Below, in pieces: positions 1 through 5,071 of a DNA stretch of 6,314 bases. The DNA comes from an uncultured Clostridia bacterium. Its GTDB lineage: Bacteria; Bacillota; Clostridia; Oscillospirales; Butyricicoccaceae. Numbering within the stretch: position 1 is the first letter of the stretch; each line of letters starts with the position of its first letter. The stretch covers positions 1 through 6,314 of the forward strand of contig CAJUSB010000155.1 of assembly GCA_910589115.1 (NCBI GenBank), read 5' to 3'. The notes under the pieces were generated by a model. The model did not search any database. It worked only from the letters and a program-made list of their open reading frames with translations, and was not told the DNA's origin. The translations under genes were made by a program, and so were the position numbers.

Positions 1-1
1 G

Positions 2-61
2 GGCATCACCGCTACCACCCTTGAGGGCATTTTGACCGTCAAGGGCCAGGGCCGCTGCTGA
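2..61 (+). CDS. possible C-terminal end of an upstream gene (partial)
   Basis: The second frame is open from the window edge through 19 codons to a TGA at 59-61 and reads GITATTLEGILTVKGQGRC. I do not recognise a family in this short stretch. The DNA here is GC-rich and switches to AT-rich sequence after about base 110, which fits a gene ending nearby. The third frame continues as an equally plausible peptide (VAALFEAYITNLG..., 63-131, TAA at 129-131). The true gene may therefore be frameshifted, or end at 131 in the other frame. Too little is in the window to decide. Confidence 0.25.
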   Translation, partial: GITATTLEGILTVKGQGRC

Positions 62-212
62 CGTGGCCGCGCTGTTCGAGGCGTACATCACCAATCTGGG
101 GATATCGATGACTTGTCAATCAATTTATTAAATAATCTTCCTTTTGATAAACTTGTTCACAATTTGTTTACTTGTTCAAATACCCTGTTGTTTGGATAGT
201 CTACTAGGCGGG

Positions 213-248
213 GTGCTCTACGTGGGCGGAGTGCCCTACGCGGGCAGC
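213..248 (+). repeat. imperfect 18-bp tandem duplication
   Basis: Bases 213-230 and 231-248 are adjacent 18-bp units that match at 14 of 18 positions. Both start with GTGC, share CTACG and contain GGGC. The second unit is also the first part of a 34-bp segment that recurs inverted at 5085-5118, so this duplication belongs to the dispersed repeat. Confidence 0.6.
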
Positions 249-281
249 GGCAGGGCTCTGCCCTGCACCCGCGATTTTTTT
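239..281 (+). terminator. intrinsic terminator for upstream transcription
   Basis: An outer 6-bp stem (CGCGGG 239-244 with CCCGCG 268-273) encloses an inner 7-bp stem (GCAGGGC 250-256 with GCCCTGC 260-266, loop TCT). The outer stem is followed directly by A and seven Ts (275-281). A GC-rich stem plus U-tract is the classic Rho-independent layout. The five-base asymmetric bulge (245-249) weakens it somewhat. It would end transcription entering from left of the window and insulate the promoter at 436-464. The stem is built from the dispersed repeat, so the repeat may serve as the terminator. Confidence 0.6.
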
Positions 282-293
282 GTAAAAAAATCG
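272..293. repeat. perfect AT-rich inverted repeat
   Basis: CGATTTTTTT (272-281) and AAAAAAATCG (284-293) are perfect 10-base inverted arms around GT. The left arm is also the T-tract of the terminator just upstream. A minus-strand transcript would meet the mirrored T-run, but without a GC-rich stem directly before it. Confidence 0.6.
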
Positions 294-356
294 AGTAAAA
301 ACTTTAATTCCGCTGCGGCGGGGGATGGGTACGGATATAGCCGCAGCTGCGTACTG

Positions 357-386
357 CCCCGCCCGCCAAAAGGGCGGCGGGCGGGG
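357..386. repeat. GC-only inverted repeat (11-bp arms)
   Basis: CCCCGCCCGCC (357-367) pairs perfectly with GGCGGGCGGGG (376-386) around an 8-base loop (368-375). No T-tract follows, so it is not a standard terminator. It is block B of the dispersed repeat and is related to the inverted repeat at 4942-4973, lying in the opposite orientation. Confidence 0.65.
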
Positions 387-435
387 TGATTTTGTGCGTC
401 TGGGGCAGTTTTTCGGATGTGAATAGAAAAATTAC

Positions 436-464
436 TTGGATTCTTTGCCAAACAATGTTATACT
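436..464 (+). promoter_or_regulatory. sigma-A promoter of the O-acetylation operon
   Basis: The -10 hexamer TATACT (459-464) is preceded by TG at 456-457, giving an extended -10. A weak -35, TTGGAT (436-441), lies 17 bp upstream. Transcription would start near 471, leaving a leader of about 80 nt before the ATG at 552. The weak -35 with an extended -10 is a common compensation. It is the best promoter upstream of the operon and lies past the terminator at 239-281. Confidence 0.6.
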
Positions 465-551
465 AGAGTGAAAGATGGGATATGCACCGGCCAGCTGTGG
501 TAATTCTGCATCTTCCCCGTTATATATCGTTACTTTGGGAGGCCCCGCCGA

Positions 552-1952
552 ATGCTTTTTTCCAGTTCTGTTTTCCTTCTGATGTTTCTGCCTGCGGTCT
601 TATTTGGCTACTTCTTTTTGCTGCGTGGGAAACGTCCGCTGCAAAACATTTTCTTGCTGTGCGCAAGCCTCTTTTTTTATGCATGGGGTGAACCGGCTTT
701 TGTTTTTGTAATGATGGCTTCCATTGCTGCAAATTACTTGCTCGGCCTTTGGATGGATCGCGTCCGAACACGTCCACATGCAAAAAAAATAGCTGCCGTT
801 TGTGCGGCAGTCCTGAATCTTTCCCTGCTTTTTGTTTTCAAATATCTGGGCTTTGTTATGCGTTCTTTGAATTCGTTGACCGGATTCAGCCTGCCGGTGC
901 CGGAAATCGCTCTGCCTGTCGGCATTTCTTTTTTTACCTTTCAGGCGCTGAGCTATGTGCTTGATGTGGGGCGCGGCGTTGCCCCCGTTCAAAAAAATCC
1001 GTTTTGGGTTGGGCTGTATATTTCTTTTTTCCCGCAGCTGATTGCAGGCCCGATTGTTAAATATCAAACAGTTGCGGAGGAAATTTCCTGCCGGAAACAT
1101 TCCTGGGCGGATTTTTCTGCCGGGCTTTGCCGTTTTGCGCTTGGCCTGATGAAAAAAATATTGCTCGCGAATTCCCTTGCCCTTGTGGCAGACCGGGCTT
1201 TTGCTGCACAGGCGCTGCCGTTTGGGCTTGCTTGGCTTGGTTCGCTGGCGTATACCTTTCAAATCTTTTTCGATTTTGCAGGTTATTCCGATATGGCGAT
1301 TGGGTTAGGGCAGATGTTTGGATTTCATTTTCAGGAAAATTTCCGATATCCTTATATTGCCCGTTCGGTAACGGATTTCTGGCGGCGCTGGCATATTTCG
1401 CTTTCCCAGTGGTTCCGTGATTATGTCTATATTCCGCTGGGTGGAAGCCGGGCGCCGCTGCTTCTGCGTTATCGAAACCTATTTATCGTTTGGCTGCTGA
1501 CCGGTATCTGGCACGGCGCAAACTGGACGTTTATCCTGTGGGGGCTTTATTATTTCGTCCTGCTTGCCGCCGAAAAAGCCGCCGGACTGCATAAAAATCA
1601 TCTTGGCATATGGCGTATCCTGCCAACTTTTCTGGTGGTCAATTTTGGATGGGTGCTCTTTCGTGCCGATTCAATTTCTGCTGCCGGACGCTTCCTTGCC
1701 GCAATGTTTGGGCTAGGGCCGGACGGACTGTGGAATGAAACAGCTGCCGCTCTACTGCGTGATTACAGCGTATTATTTGCCGCCGCTGTGGTTTTCTCTG
1801 CGCCGGCTGCAAAACGGCTCGCCGCCTGCCGCTGTACACAGGGCCGCGCCGGAGCGCTGCTATGGGTTGCCGGACTATTGGCTGCGGTGCTGGCCGCTTT
1901 CAGTTTTCTTGCTAAAGGGGCATATAATCCGTTTATTTATTTTAATTTTTAG
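552..1952 (+). CDS. MBOAT family O-acyltransferase (AlgI-like)
   Basis: This 466-aa polytopic membrane protein belongs to the MBOAT family, close to AlgI, which moves acetyl groups across the membrane for O-acetylation of exported polysaccharides. Hydrophobic segments run throughout. Family signatures visible are LPVGISFFTFQALSYVLDV (121-139), SFFPQLIAGPIVKY (158-171), DFAGYSDMAIGLG (241-253), DFWRRWHISLSQWFRDYVYIP (from 275) and GIWHGANWTFILWG (318-331). H321 is the expected catalytic histidine and H281 the second conserved one. The C-terminal NPFIYFNF matches the usual family ending. The start is supported by GGGAGG at 537-542, nine bases upstream, and by the typical MLFSS N-terminus. The length is normal for the family. 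It is followed after 27 bp by the DHHW gene, its likely partner. Acetyl is the expected acyl group by homology, and the acceptor is unknown. Family call very secure, substrate not. Confidence 0.93.
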   Translation: MLFSSSVFLLMFLPAVLFGYFFLLRGKRPLQNIFLLCASLFFYAWGEPAFVFVMMASIAANYLLGLWMDRVRTRPHAKKIAAVCAAVLNLSLLFVFKYLGFVMRSLNSLTGFSLPVPEIALPVGISFFTFQALSYVLDVGRGVAPVQKNPFWVGLYISFFPQLIAGPIVKYQTVAEEISCRKHSWADFSAGLCRFALGLMKKILLANSLALVADRAFAAQALPFGLAWLGSLAYTFQIFFDFAGYSDMAIGLGQMFGFHFQENFRYPYIARSVTDFWRRWHISLSQWFRDYVYIPLGGSRAPLLLRYRNLFIVWLLTGIWHGANWTFILWGLYYFVLLAAEKAAGLHKNHLGIWRILPTFLVVNFGWVLFRADSISAAGRFLAAMFGLGPDGLWNETAAALLRDYSVLFAAAVVFSAPAAKRLAACRCTQGRAGALLWVAGLLAAVLAAFSFLAKGAYNPFIYFNF

Positions 1953-1964
1953 TATCTGTCCGAT

Positions 1965-1973
1965 AAAGGAGGT
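1965..1973 (+). promoter_or_regulatory. strong ribosome binding site deciding a GTG start
   Basis: AAAGGAGGT is a near-perfect Shine-Dalgarno sequence ending six bases before the GTG at 1980. It fixes that codon as the start and argues for tightly coupled translation of the second operon gene. Confidence 0.85.
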
Positions 1974-1979
1974 CAGTCC

Positions 1980-3194
1980 GTGAATCGCTTTCGCCAGTCG
2001 GCTGCCGCCGTGCTGCTGCTCTGCATGATGGCTTGTGGTACGGCCCGCGTTTGTGCACATCCTACCGCTTTCATACAGGACTTTCGTGCGGGATATGCTG
2101 GCGCACGTCCCGAATCCCCGACGTTCTTTGAAAAGCTCGGTGCTGCTTTCAGCGGAGCAGAACATGCCGTTGATTCTGCCGTCAGCAGGTGTACGCCGCT
2201 GATTACGCTTTATGGCGGATTCCAACGCCTGGTTGGCTGTGAAATCGTTCAGGATGCCAATGCGGAGAACAATGTTGTCAGGCTGAAAAACGGTAAGCTC
2301 AATTTTATCGCGCGTGACGCTGTGCCGGGTGATCCCTCCGAAAATGCCGCCCGGCTGGATGCATTCGCCGCTGATGCTGCATTGCAGGGTATCCCGACCC
2401 TTTTCGTGCTTGCACCGCAGAAAATCTGCAAATACGAGGATGTCAAACCCGCTGGGGCTATTGAATTCGGCAATGAAAACAGTGACCGCTTTTTATCCCT
2501 GCTCGAAACGGATTCGCTCGATTTGCGCCCCGCTTTTTATCAGGATGCGCCCGGCGGGCATGACGCCTGCTTTTTTAATACCGATCACCATTGGACGCCC
2601 GAGGGTGCATTTTTCGCCTTTCAGCAGATTGCAGCGCAGTTGGAGGATTCCTATGGGTTTCAAATTTCTGCGGAGATAACAGACCGCATGAATTACGAAA
2701 CCTCTCTATATCCGAAATCCTTCCTGGGCAGTCAGGGCAAGCGTGTCGGCCCATGGTATGCCGGTATGGATGATTTTTCCCTGCTGCTCCCCATACAGGA
2801 TAGCCAAGGTTTTTCCTTTGAAATCCCGCATAAACAAGTCGTGCGCACAGGCAGTTTTGAGGATGCATTTATCTTCTCTGAAATGCTTCAAACAAATAAT
2901 AATTATTACGGGAATCCTTATGTTGCTTATACCGGCGGCGATTATCCGCTCAGCATTGCAAGAAATGATGGGCTGACGGATGGGAAAACAATCCTGCTGA
3001 TTCGTCAGAGCTTTAGTTGTGCGCTGGCCCCGTTCCTCGCACGCGCGTGCAAAGAACTGCATATCATTGACCCGCGCTATTATGAAGGCTCCATACAGGA
3101 CTATGCGGCTGATCTCCGACCGGATTTGATTCTTGTATTATATGCCGCAAGTGACACCTGTAATGATGCACTGTTTCGCCCCCTTACGCAGTAA
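1980..3194 (+). CDS. DHHW/AlgX-like exported acetyltransferase partner
   Basis: This 404-aa protein belongs to the DHHW family, related in layout to AlgJ/AlgX, the SGNH-like proteins that transfer acetyl groups onto polysaccharide outside the membrane. The N-terminus is a signal peptide or anchor: basic residues, then a hydrophobic stretch (about 8-19) ending in MMACG. That is only a poor lipobox, so lipoprotein status is uncertain. The naming motif DHHWTPEGA is at 202-210 and supplies the expected Asp/His of the catalytic set. FLGSQGKRVGPWYAG (248-262) is another family block. The presumed nucleophile serine is S344 in LLIRQSFS, followed by PFLA and IIDPRYY (362-368). From memory, Asp usually precedes this serine; here it is Gln343. 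The gene starts with GTG, has an excellent ribosome binding site and lies 27 bp after the MBOAT gene, so the two are almost certainly one operon. Its role in extracellular O-acetylation is inferred. Confidence 0.88.
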   Translation: MNRFRQSAAAVLLLCMMACGTARVCAHPTAFIQDFRAGYAGARPESPTFFEKLGAAFSGAEHAVDSAVSRCTPLITLYGGFQRLVGCEIVQDANAENNVVRLKNGKLNFIARDAVPGDPSENAARLDAFAADAALQGIPTLFVLAPQKICKYEDVKPAGAIEFGNENSDRFLSLLETDSLDLRPAFYQDAPGGHDACFFNTDHHWTPEGAFFAFQQIAAQLEDSYGFQISAEITDRMNYETSLYPKSFLGSQGKRVGPWYAGMDDFSLLLPIQDSQGFSFEIPHKQVVRTGSFEDAFIFSEMLQTNNNYYGNPYVAYTGGDYPLSIARNDGLTDGKTILLIRQSFSCALAPFLARACKELHIIDPRYYEGSIQDYAADLRPDLILVLYAASDTCNDALFRPLTQ

Positions 3195-3212
3195 ATCCGG
3201 CTGAAAATGCAC

Positions 3213-3248
3213 ATTGTCACAGATTTTTTTCAAAAAAGCAATGACAAT
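3213..3248. promoter_or_regulatory. 36-bp imperfect dyad over the regulator promoter
   Basis: ATTGTCA (3213-3219) and TGACAAT (3242-3248) are perfect 7-base inverted arms. Inside them a T-run (3224-3229) pairs with an A-run (3232-3237) on the same axis, giving 14 of 18 symmetric pairs. The right arm covers the -35 box of the next gene. It could be an operator, for example for autoregulation, or a weak terminator of the upstream operon. No T-tract follows the plus-strand hairpin, which argues against a strong terminator. Confidence 0.45.
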
Positions 3249-3269
3249 ACGCCGGCAATCCTGTATAAT
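3241..3269 (+). promoter_or_regulatory. sigma-A promoter of the first LacI-family gene
   Basis: ATGACA (3241-3246, five of six matches to consensus) and a perfect TATAAT (3264-3269) are separated by 17 bp. Transcription would begin near 3276, giving a leader of about 33 nt to the ATG at 3309. This is the best promoter in the window. It shows that the regulator can be expressed independently of the O-acetylation operon and that upstream in-frame ATGs are not the start. Confidence 0.75.
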
Positions 3270-3308
3270 GGAGCTATGTTCTTCCCTGATTGGAGGTGTC
3301 CCAATCCC

Positions 3309-4298
3309 ATGAGCGATGAAAAACGAATTACCATCCAGACCATCGCCGAAGAGGCGCAGGTTTCAAAGTCAACCGTTTCCTGCTTCCTGAATGGCAAGAC
3401 CGAACGGATGAGCCAGGAAACCCGGCAGCGCATTGCCGCAGTCATCAAAAAATACCATTACCGCCCAAGTGCCGCTGCAAGGCTGCTGACGGCTGGACGT
3501 TCCTGCCTGTTGGGCGTGCTGGTCTGCGATATTACCAACGGTTTTTCCAACCGATTGGTCAAGGGCATTGCACAGGTCTGCCAAAAAGAGGGATACCAGA
3601 TTCTTATCGGCACCAGTGAGTACGATGCAGATGCGGAATATCTTCAACTGGAACGCATGATAGATATGAAGGTTGACGGCGTGATATTACAGCCGACTGG
3701 CCTGCCCAGCAATTCAATGGAGCTGCTGCGTCACGCCGGTACCCCTGTCGTTTGTATTGATTCCAAACCGGAAGGTGCACCCTATTGGGTTGCAACGAAC
3801 AATTATCAGGCGACCTATGAAGCGGTTTCCGTTTGTCTGAAACGAGGCTACCGCCGCTGTGTACTGCTTTCCGCCCAACCGGGGGTGCTGACCTCTCGTC
3901 AGGAGCGTTACCAGGGCTGCCTGGATGCTGCTGCTGCCGCAGATGTGCCATGCAGTGCGGTCATTATGGGTTCAGATACCCCGGAGGAAGAAATCCGATC
4001 TCTCGTCCAACCAGAAGAAAAAACCTTGTTTGTTGTCCCGAACTGCTGGCTTTTACCAAAAGTTTATCAGGCGCTGGCTCCGCTGCATCATGAAATCCCC
4101 GGACGGCTGGGCCTGCTCGGGTTTGATAATGACGAATGGGCCGGGTTCTCTGTACCAAGCGTTTCAACGATTGTCCAGCCTGCTTTTCAGGAAGGGGCTA
4201 CTGCGGCGGCACTGCTGATAGATAACCTGCGCGGCAGACCTGATTTTCCGTCCAATGCGACATTAGCGTGTGAAATTATTTTGCGCGGTTCCACCTGA
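3309..4298 (+). CDS. LacI-family transcriptional regulator, KdgR-like
   Basis: This is a 329-aa regulator with a LacI helix-turn-helix at about residues 8-33 (TIAEEAQVSKSTVSCFLNG), a hinge region near 53-61, and a periplasmic-binding-protein-like sensor domain to the end. DITNGFSNRLVKGI (74-87), VDGVILQPTG (122-131) and GLLGFDNDEWAGF (268-280) with TIVQPAFQEG closely resemble KdgR-type regulators of hexuronate metabolism. The effector is therefore perhaps a sugar acid, by resemblance only. The frame is open further upstream to 3207, but a strong promoter lies inside that extension. GGAGG at 3292-3296 precedes the ATG at 3309, and the family normally begins just before the helix-turn-helix. 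Residue 25, usually Arg in TVSR, is Cys. The last 23 bp overlap the convergent HAD gene. Targets are unknown; the adjacent operon is a candidate, but no matching operator copy was seen at its promoter. Confidence 0.9.
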   Translation: MSDEKRITIQTIAEEAQVSKSTVSCFLNGKTERMSQETRQRIAAVIKKYHYRPSAAARLLTAGRSCLLGVLVCDITNGFSNRLVKGIAQVCQKEGYQILIGTSEYDADAEYLQLERMIDMKVDGVILQPTGLPSNSMELLRHAGTPVVCIDSKPEGAPYWVATNNYQATYEAVSVCLKRGYRRCVLLSAQPGVLTSRQERYQGCLDAAAAADVPCSAVIMGSDTPEEEIRSLVQPEEKTLFVVPNCWLLPKVYQALAPLHHEIPGRLGLLGFDNDEWAGFSVPSVSTIVQPAFQEGATAAALLIDNLRGRPDFPSNATLACEIILRGST

Positions 4299-4773
4299 CA
4301 GACGATTGCAGCAGATGAAGTGCCTGCCACGCCTGTCGGAAACGCAGTCCGCGGCTGTTCGGAATGGGAACCCAATGGGAGGCAGTTTCCGGGCTTTCCG
4401 AAAAATAATCCGTATCATCCAGAATGACATATTTTTCACACGGACTGCACCCTAGCCATGCTAGAATTTCAGAACTCTTGCCGCCGTGCGGGATGAAAGG
4501 TGTAACATCCGACAGCGGCGTGCCGTTTGCGGATAACCGTTCAAATAGATTCTTAATATATGCTTTGCAAAAAGGGTCTTCCATCATCAGCCCATCCCGC
4601 CAAGTGGAGGATAATACAACAGCTGCATCGGTTTTATGTACCAGCCAACGCAGCCAAAATAAAGAAATCGGGTCAAATTGCTGTGATTCGACTGGCGTTT
4701 TGCGCAGACGGTTTAGCGTATGGCTGACCGGCGTGCACAGAACACCGTCAACATCTAAAAAAATGACTTTCAT
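4276..4773 (-). CDS. small HAD-fold hydrolase (SAK-type HAD domain)
   Basis: This 165-aa cytoplasmic protein has a haloacid-dehalogenase core. Motif I is FLDVDGVL (nucleophile D7, acid D9). Motif II is VVLSSTWRD (51-60, with the Ser/Thr cluster at 55-57). Lys99 in HGGKSSEI may be motif III. ILDDTDYF (117-124, D119/D120) supplies the metal-binding acids. The compact form and the SSTWR motif match the HAD domains first noted in 'Swiss Army Knife' RNA repair proteins, often annotated HAD_SAK. The substrate is unknown. I chose the ATG at 4771-4773 because motif I normally starts within a few residues of the N-terminus and AGAAGGGA lies about 10 bases upstream. An upstream in-frame ATG (4819-4821) would add 16 residues but has no ribosome binding site. 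The 3' end overlaps the convergent LacI-family gene by 23 bp. A phosphatase or phosphotransferase role is inferred from the fold. Confidence 0.8.
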   Translation of the reverse strand: MKVIFLDVDGVLCTPVSHTLNRLRKTPVESQQFDPISLFWLRWLVHKTDAAVVLSSTWRDGLMMEDPFCKAYIKNLFERLSANGTPLSDVTPFIPHGGKSSEILAWLGCSPCEKYVILDDTDYFSESPETASHWVPIPNSRGLRFRQAWQALHLLQSSVRWNRAK

Positions 4774-4849
4774 CCCTACAATATCCCTTCTGCCTGTAAA
4801 GTCCACCCGTATGATTTCCATGTATTATGGAGTGATTGCATATAAAGCG

Positions 4850-4876
4850 AGGGGAAACCTTTCCCCTATTTTATTA
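4850..4876 (+). terminator. hairpin with T-rich tail; also 5' leader hairpin of the minus-strand gene
   Basis: GGGGAAA (4851-4857) and TTTCCCC (4860-4866) form a perfect inverted repeat, extended by A4850/T4867. On the plus strand it is followed by TATTTTATTAT, a terminator-like tail that could stop read-through from the first LacI-family gene. On the minus strand the predicted start of transcription (about 4866) falls at the hairpin's first base, so the HAD transcript would begin with this hairpin. Confidence 0.45.
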
Positions 4877-4901
4877 TAGTAAAAAAGTGCAGTTTGCACA
4901 A
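4873..4901 (-). promoter_or_regulatory. promoter of the minus-strand HAD gene
   Basis: Read on the minus strand, TTGTGC (4901-4896) and a perfect TATAAT (4878-4873) are 17 bp apart. Transcription would start near 4866, about 93 nt before the ATG at 4773. The -35 matches only TTG, so activity may need help or be moderate. The -35 box overlaps the palindrome at 4887-4899 and the -35 box of the opposite promoter. Confidence 0.55.
4887..4899. promoter_or_regulatory. palindromic candidate operator between divergent promoters
   Basis: GTGCA (4887-4891) and TGCAC (4895-4899) are inverted around GTT. The site covers the -35 region of both divergent promoters, where a bound regulator could repress both. 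The right half reads GTTTGCA, like one half of common LacI/GalR operators, but the site lacks their central CG and has an odd-length axis. Assignment to the adjacent LacI-family regulator (5225-6250) is therefore only a suggestion. Confidence 0.4.
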
Positions 4902-4923
4902 GTCAAAAGAAAATTCCTATAAT
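4895..4923 (+). promoter_or_regulatory. divergent plus-strand promoter toward the second LacI-family gene
   Basis: TGCACA (4895-4900, four of six matches) and a perfect TATAAT (4918-4923) are 17 bp apart. Transcription would start near 4930 and run through about 295 bases of hairpin-rich repeat before the GTG at 5225. No better promoter is visible between this and the gene, but the repeat may have separated the gene from an original promoter or may hold one I cannot see. Confidence 0.5.
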
Positions 4924-4941
4924 TTTCCCATGCATTCCACC

Positions 4942-4973
4942 GCCCTGCCCGCCCGGCTTTTGGCGGGCAGGGC
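4942..4973. repeat. GC inverted repeat (12-bp perfect arms)
   Basis: GCCCTGCCCGCC (4942-4953) and GGCGGGCAGGGC (4962-4973) pair perfectly around an 8-base loop. It is block B of repeat copy 2. Its complement shares GCCCGCCAAAAG with 361-372. As a plus-strand RNA it forms a very stable hairpin with no T-tract after it. Confidence 0.7.
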
Positions 4974-5071
4974 TGCACAGCATGTAAAGCAGGCCGTGCA
5001 GCAAAATCCTCCGTCCCGCCCGCAGGCGAAGTGGAGATGCGTCAGCATCTCGGGGTCCGGGGTGTAACCCC

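Larger units (their letters stand above)
213..386 (+). repeat. GC-rich dispersed intergenic repeat, copy 1
   Basis: Two blocks here recur in the same order and similar spacing in the reverse complement of 4942-5118. Block A (231-264) matches the complement of 5085-5118 at 30 of 34 positions and includes CAGCGGCAGGGC. Block B (357-386) is a GC inverted repeat sharing GCCCGCCAAAAG with the complement of 4942-4973. Block starts are about 126 bp apart here and about 145 bp apart in copy 2. No transposase and no clean target-site duplication is visible. It is best described as a REP/MITE-like, hairpin-forming intergenic element. The boundaries are approximate. Confidence 0.6.
62..435. other. non-coding interval with repeats and terminator
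   Basis: No convincing gene is present. Reading frames across this stretch have repeat-derived, low-complexity translations and no ribosome binding site. It starts with an AT-rich stretch (about 111-200), then a GC-rich block with tandem and inverted repeats (213-386), and ends in sequence leading to the promoter at 436-464. The individual elements are listed separately. Confidence 0.7.

Noticed and set aside
357..386. Terminator at the GC inverted repeat
   Set aside because: The stem is strong, but no T-tract follows on either strand.
144..389. Plus-strand 81-codon open frame
   Set aside because: It has no ribosome binding site, crosses the terminator and repeat, and the translation is repeat-derived. 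Judged non-coding.
471..551. Possible riboswitch in the leader of the MBOAT operon
   Set aside because: AAGATG (472-477) and CATCTT (509-514) could pair, but no conserved riboswitch core is recognisable and the leader is only about 80 nt.
600..1262. Long minus-strand open frame (220 codons) inside the MBOAT gene
   Set aside because: It lies opposite a certain gene. The translation is Lys/Arg/Gln-rich with no recognisable domain, as expected for the complement of a membrane-protein gene.
4424..4879. Plus-strand 151-codon open frame opposite the HAD gene
   Set aside because: The minus-strand frame carries clear HAD motifs. This frame has no motif or ribosome binding site and its end runs through the hairpin and promoter region.
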